Source: JADJXV01 sp964527785
GTDB lineage: Bacteria > Bacteroidota > Ignavibacteria > Kapaibacteriales > UBA961
Assembly: GCA_964527785.1 (NCBI GenBank)
Contig: CAZGNO010000068.1
Location: 1-19,553, forward strand
Direction: 5' to 3'
Length of the DNA stretch: 19,553 nucleotides
In this document: one piece after another, positions 8,036 through 15,044 of the stretch
Position numbering within the stretch: position 1 is the stretch's first letter
Layout of the letters: each line of letters opens with the position of its first letter
Notes under the pieces: model-generated
The model's input: only the letters and a program-made list of their open reading frames with translations
Databases searched by the model: none
Told to the model about the DNA's origin: nothing
Program-made: the position numbers and the translations under genes

Positions 8036-8917
8036 ATGACCCTTATTATTGACGGAAAATCTATTGCCGAGCAAATCAGATCAGAAGTAAAGATGAACAC
8101 TGAAGTGCTTTTCAATCAGCGTGGAATTAAACCGGGGCTTGCTGTACTGTTGATAGGGGAAAATGCTGCATCGCAAGTATATGTGCGTTCAAAAGAAAAA
8201 GCGTGTGTCGAAGCCGGCTTCCATTCAGTTGTATTGAGGATGTCTGAAACAGTAACTGAACAGGAAGTATTGACTATTATCAATACGTGGAATAATGATA
8301 GTTCTATTCACGGGATTCTGGTACAGCTTCCTCTTCCAAAACATATTAACGAAATGAAAGCACTTCTTGCAATATCTCCTGAAAAAGACGTAGACGGCTT
8401 TCACCCTGAAAACGTAGGACGGCTTGTGATTGGGCTACCCGGGTTTGTACCGTGTACTCCGGCAGGAATAGTTGAACTTCTTAAACGTTCGCAAATTTCA
8501 ATTGCGGGGAAACACGTAGTTGTAATTGGGCGTAGTAACATAGTAGGGAAACCGATTGCAAACTTACTCTATCAAAAAAAGTCGTATGCAAACGCAGTAG
8601 TAACAATTTGTCATACAGGCGCCGGAGATATTCGTCCCTACACAAAACAAGCAGATGTACTCATTGCGGCAATAGGTGTGGCTCACCGAATAGGAGCTGA
8701 AGACGTTAAGGAAGGTGTTGTAGTTATAGATGTGGGTATGAATAGAATAACAGACACTACTACAAAATCGGGTACACGATTAGTTGGGGATGTGGACTAT
8801 GAGGCAGTTGCTCCTAAAGCATCTGCAATAACCCCTGTCCCCAAGGGGGTAGGACCGATGACAATTGCAATGCTGCTCGAAAACACATATCGCTCAGCAG
8901 CAGGTGAAATATTTTAA
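8036..8917 (+). CDS. folD: Bifunctional methylene-THF dehydrogenase / methenyl-THF cyclohydrolase
   Basis: This enzyme interconverts 5,10-methylene-THF, 5,10-methenyl-THF and 10-formyl-THF with NADP(H), supplying one-carbon units for purines and formyl-methionine. The 293-residue protein is of normal length. The motifs are YVRSK with catalytic Y49 and K53, GILVQLPLP, the PEKDVDGFHPENVG signature, PCTPAGIVELL, the nucleotide-binding GRSNIVGKP and the C-terminal signature PVPKGVGPMTIAMLLENT. A small insertion after NLLYQ (KKSYAN) is of a kind I associate with Bacteroidota-type FolD proteins. The ATG at 8036 has only a weak purine-rich tract in front. It probably opens a transcription unit with the next two genes, which follow at 34 bp and 2 bp. 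Confidence 0.97.
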   Translation: MTLIIDGKSIAEQIRSEVKMNTEVLFNQRGIKPGLAVLLIGENAASQVYVRSKEKACVEAGFHSVVLRMSETVTEQEVLTIINTWNNDSSIHGILVQLPLPKHINEMKALLAISPEKDVDGFHPENVGRLVIGLPGFVPCTPAGIVELLKRSQISIAGKHVVVIGRSNIVGKPIANLLYQKKSYANAVVTICHTGAGDIRPYTKQADVLIAAIGVAHRIGAEDVKEGVVVIDVGMNRITDTTTKSGTRLVGDVDYEAVAPKASAITPVPKGVGPMTIAMLLENTYRSAAGEIF

Positions 8918-8951
8918 TTGATTATGCACAGAAATAAGCGGAGAAAGTAGT

Positions 8952-9503
8952 ATGGACTCCAAAAAATTTACAAATGAAGAAATGCAGGCAATTCTTCAAC
9001 GTGCGATAGAACGCCGTTCACGGGATGGTGAAATATCCTATTCTGATCTAAGTGCAACTGCGAGCGAATTAGGAATAGATGAACAGGATTTAGAGCAAGC
9101 AATTCGCGAACATTTTGATGGAGGTGGTATCGAAGAGGCGCGAAAACAATGGCTTAAAAATCGAAAAAAGAAATTTTATGAGCATTTGCGTACGTATCTG
9201 GTAATCAATGGTTTTCTTACTGCTTCAAGTTTATGGAGCGGCAAAACTTGGTTCATTTTTCCACTGCTGGGGTGGGGAATAGGACTTGTTTTCGACGCAA
9301 TGAGTACCTTCTGGCCAGATGAAGAAAAGGTAGAACGAGGTGCTCAGCGCTTGATGCGCAAACAAAAAGGCACTAAAAAATCTGAATGGAAAGAAAACTC
9401 AGGAGAAATCAAAGCTAAATCGGGTAAATACTCTATTGATATTAGTTCCGGAAAAATTATTATCTCAAACGGAGATAAACACATTGAAATTAATGGAAAA
9501 TAA
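8952..9503 (+). CDS. 2TM-domain membrane protein with N-terminal helical domain
   Basis: The function of this 183-residue protein is not known. Residues 1-55 form a charged helical region (EEMQAILQRAIERRSRDGE...YSDLSATASELGI...DLEQAIREH) resembling a short regulatory or winged-helix-like domain. Residues about 65-115 match the 2TM-domain layout, with KKFYEHLRTYLVINGFL leading into two hydrophobic hairpin segments around W98 and G109-112. The tail (about 120-183) is hydrophilic and lysine-rich, ending in a beta-like repeat (SIDISSGKIIISNGDKHIEI). GGAG at 8940-8943 lies 8 bp before the ATG. The gene sits between folD and the pseudouridine synthase, 2 bp before the latter. 2TM domains also occur next to or fused to LytTR regulators and kinases in related bacteria, but no such partner is here. 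Confidence 0.75.
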   Translation: MDSKKFTNEEMQAILQRAIERRSRDGEISYSDLSATASELGIDEQDLEQAIREHFDGGGIEEARKQWLKNRKKKFYEHLRTYLVINGFLTASSLWSGKTWFIFPLLGWGIGLVFDAMSTFWPDEEKVERGAQRLMRKQKGTKKSEWKENSGEIKAKSGKYSIDISSGKIIISNGDKHIEINGK

Positions 9504-9505
9504 CC

Positions 9506-10258
9506 ATGAATCATCTCGATATTCTTTACTCTGACGAACATATTGTGGCAATTAATAAATCTGCAGGATTGCTCACCTTGCCGGATAGGTTTAAATCAGA
9601 ACTTCCTAATGTACGCGGAATTTTAATAGAGCAATTTGGAGATATATTTACTGTACATCGTCTTGATAAAGCAACCACAGGAGTTATCCTTTTTGCCCGT
9701 ACTGCTGAGGCACATAAGAACCTGAACAGCCAATTCCAGCAACACACTATCAAGAAAATTTATCACGGAATAGTAAGCGGGGTAGTAGAAAAGGATGAAA
9801 TGGACATTGATATTCCCTTGGGTGAAGATGATGCCAGAAAAGGACTTATGCGCCCTACTGCAAGAGGCAAGGCATCTCTGACCAAAATCAGAGTTGCTGA
9901 ACGTTTTAAAATTGCAACCTTACTCGAATGTATGCCTGTAACAGGAAGACAACACCAAATCAGAGTCCATCTTGCAGCAATTGGTCACCCGCTATTGGTT
10001 GATGCTGATTATGGAACACTGACTGAATTCATGCTTTCGACTATCAAAAGACGATTTAAGTTAGCCAAAGATACTACGGAACGTCCGTTGCTTGCACGCA
10101 CTCCTCTCCATGCGTATTCTCTTACATTTATTCATCCGGCGACAGGGGAAAGTCAAACAGTTATTGCCGATTATCCTAAAGATATCCGCGCTACTCTCCA
10201 AGCTCTTCGTAAGTATTCGGTGTATGTTTCGTACTCGCATGATGAATATTTTTATTGA
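9506..10258 (+). CDS. RluA-family pseudouridine synthase
   Basis: This enzyme isomerises specific uridines in rRNA or tRNA to pseudouridine in the cytoplasm. The catalytic block HRLDKATTG (51-59) holds the aspartate D54. The usual family sequence has S where this protein has the second T. The later RluA blocks are IKKIYHGIVSG, the arginine-containing TGRQHQIRVHLAAIGHPLLVDADYG, and LLARTPLHAYSLTFIHP. There is no N-terminal S4 domain, so it is of the short RluA/RluC-core type. The exact target site cannot be predicted. The length of 250 aa is normal for a domain-only member. A stretch of about 20 residues after the DADYG motif (EFMLSTIKRRFKLAKDTTER) is an insertion found in some paralogs. It starts 2 bp after the 2TM gene and is surely cotranscribed with it. 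Confidence 0.92.
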   Translation: MNHLDILYSDEHIVAINKSAGLLTLPDRFKSELPNVRGILIEQFGDIFTVHRLDKATTGVILFARTAEAHKNLNSQFQQHTIKKIYHGIVSGVVEKDEMDIDIPLGEDDARKGLMRPTARGKASLTKIRVAERFKIATLLECMPVTGRQHQIRVHLAAIGHPLLVDADYGTLTEFMLSTIKRRFKLAKDTTERPLLARTPLHAYSLTFIHPATGESQTVIADYPKDIRATLQALRKYSVYVSYSHDEYFY

Positions 10259-10387
10259 TGAGGGTATGCTTATATCATTATATGCAAGAAGCAAGCTATG
10301 GAACTAGAATCTCGAAAATATTTGAATGATACGAAGAAAACCACTAAATTGTTGTTTACATTACTTTTAAACAAGTGAGGCACTACA

Positions 10388-12463
10388 ATGAAAATATATT
10401 ACATATTACTATTCAGCATTTACACAATGACAATTAACGCTCAGCAATTCAATCCGCCCTCTACTAAACAAACTCCGGTATCTGAAACACTACACAGCAA
10501 AACGATTATTGATAAGTATCGCTGGTTGGAAGATAAAACCAATCCTGAAGTACTCAATTGGACTAAAGCCCAACATGATTACACAAACGAATATATCCAC
10601 AAAACCATGCCCGAAATTAGAGGTTTACGAGATGAATTTACGCGTTATCTCGACCGCGATATTAAGGGTGTTCCTTTTTTCGTAGGTAAACGCCAATTCT
10701 TCCAAGCTAAGAAGAAAGGTGATTTACAATATAAACTTTACACCATAGAAAACAGCACTGAACGACTGCTGTTTGACCCAATTCTGATAGATAATTCAGG
10801 CAAAACCGCAATCAGTGGTTATGAATTCAATCGTGATGGATCAAAACTTGCAATAGGAACTCAGGTAAAGGGAGATGAAATCAACTTCTATCGTATAATT
10901 GACGTTGAATCCGGTAAGCAAGAAGGAGAGATTCTTAATAATATTAATAGTTTTGACTGGACATTTGACCAAAAACACGCTTATATTTCAATTCGTACTA
11001 AAGAAATTGTAAAATCACAAGAACCAATTAAAACATATCTTTGGAAAGTAGGTACTGAGCAAAGTACATCTGAATTTCTCACAGCACCGAATGATGCCAA
11101 AGATTATGCGAGTATTTGGGATACTGACGAAGAGGGCGAACAGAATTACACCTTCTTTTCACAAGGTGATTTTTATTCAAATACTTTGAAGGTTCGTAAA
11201 GTTGGAACAAAGGATACCCCCTTACAAATATACTCAAGTAAAAAATTCAGGGCTTTCCCCGACTTGCACAAAGGTAAAATATATATATATACCAATGATA
11301 ATGCCCCAAATTTCAAACTTATGGTTACCGATGCAGATAAACCGGAGTCTGAACATTGGAAAGTTTTTATACCCGAAAAGGAGACGATGCTTGAGGGAAC
11401 GACAATTACATCGGATTATGTTTTGATTCAAGACAAGAAAGATGTATTAAGCAGAGTTTTTGCATACGATTTTTCCGGAAAACTAATTAAACAGGTAGAG
11501 CTTCCTGAGATAGGAAACGTAAGCAATATGAGATACCACAAAGAATCCAATACTGTCTTTGTGAGTTTAGCTACATTTAATGCTCCTGCAAAAGTGTATA
11601 AATTAAATGGAAAAACGCTCGAATGGACTTTTTTCTATCAAGACATCAGTCCGATTGATACTAAGGATATTGAATCAAAAATCGTATTTGTCATTTCAAG
11701 AGATAACAAGCGAGTTCCCATGTTCATTCACTACAAGAAGGGAATTAAACTCGACGGGAACAATCCGGCAATGCTTCACGGCTACGGTGGATTTAATATA
11801 GGAATCGAACCACACTATATTGGTACTGTTGCATCGTTTGTAAATCGTGGGGGTATTTATGCCGAGATTGGAAATCGCGGCGGAAATGAATATGGCGAGT
11901 CATGGCATCAGGATGGAATGCTGTTCAAAAAGCAGAATAGCTTTAATGATTTTATTGACGCAGCCGAATATTTAATTAAGGAAAAATACACAAATTCTCA
12001 AAAACTTGTTGCTGACGGACGCAGTAATGGGGGACTCTTAACAGGTGCAATTACAACACAGCGTCCTGATTTATTCAAAGCAGTTGTTTGCGGAGTACCT
12101 CTTTTGGATATGGTTCGTTTCCATAAGTTTCTAATCGCAAGGTTTTGGATTCCTGAATATGGAGACCCTGACAAACAAGAGGATTTTGACAATATATTGA
12201 AATATTCACCATATCATAATATCAAAGAAAATGTCAATTATCCGGCAATGTTTGTATTTGCAGGTGAAAATGATACAAGAGTGGATCCTCTTCACGCAAA
12301 AAAATTCGTAGCTGAAATGCAGAACCGTTCAGTTCAGAAAAATCCGGTTATGCTCTTTATGGAATTTGACAGCGGACACGGAAGCGGTAAATCTGTAGCC
12401 AAGCAAGCAGAAGATATGGAAATACAGTGGAGGTTTGTGATGAATCAATTGGGGATGAAATAG
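10388..12463 (+). CDS. Secreted prolyl oligopeptidase family serine peptidase (S9A)
   Basis: This peptidase cleaves after proline in short peptides. A cleavable signal peptide (about residues 1-19, hydrophobic, ending near NAQQ) predicts export to the periplasm or beyond. The N-terminal S9 beta-propeller runs from about 25 to 440, with the entry motif DKYRWLEDKTNPEVLNW. The alpha/beta hydrolase domain follows, with GYGGFNIG (oxyanion region) and ANRGG-like EIGNRGGNEYG. The triad is S546 in GRSNGG, D629 in ENDTRVDP and H664 in SGHGSG. R631 corresponds to the substrate-binding arginine of the family. At 691 aa the length is complete. GAGG at 10377-10380 lies 7 bp before the ATG. The 129 bp upstream carry no clear promoter. 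The gene is followed at 18 bp by the lipoprotein pair. Confidence 0.95.
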   Translation: MKIYYILLFSIYTMTINAQQFNPPSTKQTPVSETLHSKTIIDKYRWLEDKTNPEVLNWTKAQHDYTNEYIHKTMPEIRGLRDEFTRYLDRDIKGVPFFVGKRQFFQAKKKGDLQYKLYTIENSTERLLFDPILIDNSGKTAISGYEFNRDGSKLAIGTQVKGDEINFYRIIDVESGKQEGEILNNINSFDWTFDQKHAYISIRTKEIVKSQEPIKTYLWKVGTEQSTSEFLTAPNDAKDYASIWDTDEEGEQNYTFFSQGDFYSNTLKVRKVGTKDTPLQIYSSKKFRAFPDLHKGKIYIYTNDNAPNFKLMVTDADKPESEHWKVFIPEKETMLEGTTITSDYVLIQDKKDVLSRVFAYDFSGKLIKQVELPEIGNVSNMRYHKESNTVFVSLATFNAPAKVYKLNGKTLEWTFFYQDISPIDTKDIESKIVFVISRDNKRVPMFIHYKKGIKLDGNNPAMLHGYGGFNIGIEPHYIGTVASFVNRGGIYAEIGNRGGNEYGESWHQDGMLFKKQNSFNDFIDAAEYLIKEKYTNSQKLVADGRSNGGLLTGAITTQRPDLFKAVVCGVPLLDMVRFHKFLIARFWIPEYGDPDKQEDFDNILKYSPYHNIKENVNYPAMFVFAGENDTRVDPLHAKKFVAEMQNRSVQKNPVMLFMEFDSGHGSGKSVAKQAEDMEIQWRFVMNQLGMK

Positions 12464-12481
12464 TTATATCTGGAATTTATT

Positions 12482-12973
12482 ATGTCCTTATACAATTATA
12501 TTCGGAAAATACTGTTTGGTTTGTGCAAAAAGCTGTTAATTGTACTTGTAGTTACAGTATTGTTTTCATCGTGCAAAACCATGTTTACAATGGATACGAT
12601 TATGCAAATTAAAAAGGGTGATTTGATTAATGATGTTCATAGAATGGTAGATTTGGAGCCACAATATAATTTTACAGTACTCTATTCAGGAAATGAATAT
12701 TCAGTAAGAACATATAGAATTATGGTTGGTGTGAAAACTACACAGGAAAATAATCAAACTACTTCTGTAACATCAGGAGGTGTATTCACTACTACAAATA
12801 GTAGTATCGAACGTAAAAATGAACTTTCGTTAGATTATTTTTTCCTCTTTGATCGTGATAAAAAGCTTGTGTTCTGGGGATTCTTACAAGAGTTTAGCAA
12901 GAACGAAGATCCATTTGTATCAGGAATTGCTCCGATGATCCAAGAAAATTATTATTCATTATCAGATTTTTAA
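12482..12973 (+). CDS. Small lipoprotein, paralog of the next gene
   Basis: This 163-residue protein has no recognised family. A hydrophobic N-terminus ends in the lipobox LFSSC, so C31 is the probable lipidated residue and the protein is membrane-anchored in the envelope. The mature part contains QIKKGDLINDVHRMV, which looks like a short helical start found in small outer-membrane assembly-type lipoproteins, then FTVLYSG, a T/Q/N-rich loop at about 88-112, and a conserved core LDYFFLFDRDKKLVFWGFLQEFSKNEDP. That core aligns with the downstream gene (SDYFLAFRNDRLVYWGYPHEFARSSDP). The T/Q-rich loop is absent from the paralog. It lies 18 bp after the peptidase and 21 bp before its paralog, so the region is likely one operon. 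The role is unknown. Confidence 0.8.
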   Translation: MSLYNYIRKILFGLCKKLLIVLVVTVLFSSCKTMFTMDTIMQIKKGDLINDVHRMVDLEPQYNFTVLYSGNEYSVRTYRIMVGVKTTQENNQTTSVTSGGVFTTTNSSIERKNELSLDYFFLFDRDKKLVFWGFLQEFSKNEDPFVSGIAPMIQENYYSLSDF

Positions 12974-12994
12974 TTTGTTTGTGAGGTAGTAAAA

Positions 12995-13366
12995 ATGAGA
13001 ATCCTAAAAATCTGTTGTACAGTAATTATTGGAACTTGTTGTCTGTGGCTTTGCTCATGTGCACAATTTAGTCCTGAAACTTTGGATAGATTCCACAAAG
13101 GAATGTCTGTATCCAAGACACTTGATATTTCACCAAAATCCCCTAAGAATGAATTTACTATTTTACTTCATTCTGATCCTACAGCCAAACTACTCATTCA
13201 CGTTTACATATTATCTGTCGGTGATTACAAATCAGACTATTTCCTCGCTTTTCGTAATGACAGGTTGGTTTATTGGGGGTATCCGCATGAGTTTGCGCGT
13301 TCATCAGATCCGTATTTAAATGAAATTGGCAAAGTTGCGGTCGAAGAATACCTGAAACTAGAATAA
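12995..13366 (+). CDS. Small lipoprotein, paralog of the preceding gene
   Basis: This 123-residue protein has an N-terminal hydrophobic segment and lipobox-like LCSC, with C22 the likely lipid anchor (C20 is also possible). After RFHKGMSVSKTLDI (compare QIKKGDLINDV in the upstream gene) it has NEFTILLHSD, then the shared core DYFLAFRNDRLVYWGYPHEFARSSDPYLNEIG. The pattern F-T-[IV]-L, D-Y-F, F-x-x-[DN]-[RK], [FY]-W-G, EF and DP is common to both paralogs, showing a tandem duplication followed by divergence. GAGGTAG precedes the ATG. The cheB-like gene begins only 3 bp after the stop, so it must be cotranscribed. No function can be assigned. The tight coupling suggests a shared signalling or envelope role, which is inference. 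Confidence 0.8.
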   Translation: MRILKICCTVIIGTCCLWLCSCAQFSPETLDRFHKGMSVSKTLDISPKSPKNEFTILLHSDPTAKLLIHVYILSVGDYKSDYFLAFRNDRLVYWGYPHEFARSSDPYLNEIGKVAVEEYLKLE

Positions 13367-13369
13367 AAA

Positions 13370-14512
13370 ATGAAAAAAATTCGCGTCCTCGTTGCTGATA
13401 ATTCTGTCTTTATTCGTCAGCAGATTACAAAAATGCTTTCGGGAAGAGACGATATTACTGTAATTGGCGGGGCAAGTAACGGAAGTGAAGCTGTAGTGAA
13501 AGTATTGGACTTGCTACCCAGTGTTGTTCTCATGAATTGTCAGTTACCGCTTGTTAGTGGGTTCGAAGCATCTCGGAAAATACAAGAGTTGACAGGCATA
13601 CCGGTTATAATGATGATAATTAATCGAAAAAATCCTACTGCCGATATTGCCGAAGCAATAGATAATGGAGCATCTGAATGTATTATTCTGAAATCAGCTT
13701 TTGTTTCTAATGACGTTAAGAATATAAAAGATGAACTTATACAAAAAATAATGTCAGTAAATGGAGGTACGCCTCAAGTTTCTCCAAAAAAGAAAGAAAA
13801 CTTTAACGAACCTCTGATAGATACTGATGATACACATAAGAAAGATATTAGAAAAGATGAGTCTGACCTAGAATTAACTATTAAACGTCCACTTGTTTCT
13901 GATGTTAGAATTATAGTTATCGGTGTTTCGACCGGAGGACCTATGGCGTTACACCAACTCATACCAAAGCTCCCGGTAAACTTTCCGATTCCGGTAATTA
14001 TCGTTCAGCATATGCCCGCATACTTTACTTCTTCACTTGCAAAACGTCTCAACGGAATGTCTCATGTTTCGGTAAAGGAAGCAGTTGATGGTATGAAATT
14101 AATGCCCGGTGTAGTTTATATTGCACAAGGCGGCAAACACATCCAAATTACAAAAGATCATGCAATTCATCTTTCCGACGACGATTTTAATGTAATCTAC
14201 AAACCGTCTATTGATGTTTTGGTTAATTCAATCGTAGAGGTGTATGAAGGCAAGGCAGTTGGAGTTATGATGACCGGAATGGGAAGCGACGGTGCATTAG
14301 CATTGAAAAAGCTACATCGTGCAGGTGGATATATTATAGCACAAGACGAAAAAACAAGTATTGTTTTTGGAATGCCTAAAGCTGTAATCGAGGCAAATAT
14401 TGTTAGTGAAATTCATGCACTTGATGATTTGGCAGAGGTGGTTTCTATGTGTGTTGGTCTTCATGCTGTCGAACCGAGAGATAGTAAGCACTTGCTCCAC
14501 AATGATTTATAA
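13370..14512 (+). CDS. CheB-type protein-glutamate methylesterase with degenerate receiver domain
   Basis: The architecture is an N-terminal response-regulator receiver (1-125), a charged linker (about 131-176) and a C-terminal CheB methylesterase domain (178-370). The catalytic triad is intact: S187 in IGVSTGGP, H214 in VQHMP and D307 in MTGMGSDGA. PSIDVLVNS (279-287) also matches the family. CheB demethylates or deamidates glutamates of chemoreceptors. The receiver has lost its chemistry. The phospho-acceptor position is N56 (LMNC, codon AAT at 13535-13537). The acidic pocket reads D10-N11 instead of DD, and the Ser/Thr switch position near 83-84 is Ile. Only K108 remains, without the following proline. 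Phosphorylation control is therefore unlikely. No cheR, cheA or receptor gene is in the window, so the substrate is open. It starts 3 bp after the lipoprotein gene with no visible ribosome binding site. Confidence 0.9.
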   Translation: MKKIRVLVADNSVFIRQQITKMLSGRDDITVIGGASNGSEAVVKVLDLLPSVVLMNCQLPLVSGFEASRKIQELTGIPVIMMIINRKNPTADIAEAIDNGASECIILKSAFVSNDVKNIKDELIQKIMSVNGGTPQVSPKKKENFNEPLIDTDDTHKKDIRKDESDLELTIKRPLVSDVRIIVIGVSTGGPMALHQLIPKLPVNFPIPVIIVQHMPAYFTSSLAKRLNGMSHVSVKEAVDGMKLMPGVVYIAQGGKHIQITKDHAIHLSDDDFNVIYKPSIDVLVNSIVEVYEGKAVGVMMTGMGSDGALALKKLHRAGGYIIAQDEKTSIVFGMPKAVIEANIVSEIHALDDLAEVVSMCVGLHAVEPRDSKHLLHNDL

Positions 14513-14560
14513 ATAGTCACAAATATTTGATAGTAACTGTCAGCTTTATAGGATATCATA

Positions 14561-14878
14561 ATGATAACAGAAGAATTTGAACCTGAAGATTTTAGTAGAG
14601 AAAATTCAGAGGAACGTCGCCGAAAAGAATTCAAGGACTTTTTGGTGGTTCGTGAAATTACCGGAACGTTGAAGGGGATTCCTCATAGCAGCAGAATCCC
14701 ATCTGAATTACTGGTTGATACCGGTATGAAAGTGGAAATTTCTCAATCGCTTACCGATGAAATTGATGAGCATACCCCAACTATATTGGTTCATCGTACA
14801 GACGACAATGAAATTGAAAGTGTAGAGGTAATTTGTACTTGTGGAAAAAAAGTATTTGTAAAGTTTGAATACACCTAA
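14561..14878 (+). CDS. Small acidic hypothetical protein with CxC motif
   Basis: I do not recognise a family for this 105-residue protein. The first 30 residues are strongly charged (EEFEPEDFSRENSEERRRKEF) and probably disordered or helical. The middle contains GTLKGIPHSSRIPSELL and VDTGMKVEISQSLTDEI. The end, VEVICTCGKKVFVKFEYT, looks like a compact beta hairpin with a CTC-G turn. The two cysteines could form half of a zinc site, which would need a second site from a partner or a dimer. No signal peptide or membrane segment is present. AGGA lies 8 bp before the ATG. It follows cheB by 48 bp and is probably in the same transcription unit. A 76-bp gap follows it, then the likely start of the next unit. 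Confidence 0.65.
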   Translation: MITEEFEPEDFSRENSEERRRKEFKDFLVVREITGTLKGIPHSSRIPSELLVDTGMKVEISQSLTDEIDEHTPTILVHRTDDNEIESVEVICTCGKKVFVKFEYT

Positions 14879-14918
14879 GATTTCAACGGGTTCTACAGTT
14901 TTTAGGGCTGTATTTCGA

Positions 14919-14947
14919 TTGTTTCTAAAGAATACTGCATATTTTTG
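14919..14947 (+). promoter_or_regulatory. Candidate Bacteroidota-type promoter
   Basis: TTG (14919-14921) and TATTTTTG (14940-14947) match the -33 TTG and -7 TAnnTTTG elements of Bacteroidota housekeeping promoters, with an 18-bp spacer. Transcription would start near 14953-14957. That leaves a leader of about 90 nt before the ATG at 15045, and would make the in-frame GTG at 14955 almost leaderless. This supports the ATG as start. The call rests on pattern only. Confidence 0.4.
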
Positions 14948-15044
14948 ATAACTCGTGAAAAAAAATATTGGTTATTTGAAATTAACCTCATATTTTGCAA
15001 AAATAAAATTCGCTGAATTTTCTACGCAATCAAACGGGGATATC

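Noticed and set aside
13370..14512. The cheB-like gene as part of a chemotaxis operon
   Set aside because: No cheA, cheW, cheR, cheY or receptor gene flanks it in the window, and the receiver is degenerate. The gene symbol was therefore left blank.
14955..15044. GTG-initiated extension of the T9SS protein by 30 residues
   Set aside because: It would put a lysine-rich stretch before a clear signal peptide. It lies almost on the predicted transcription start, and the ATG at 15045 has GGGGA upstream.
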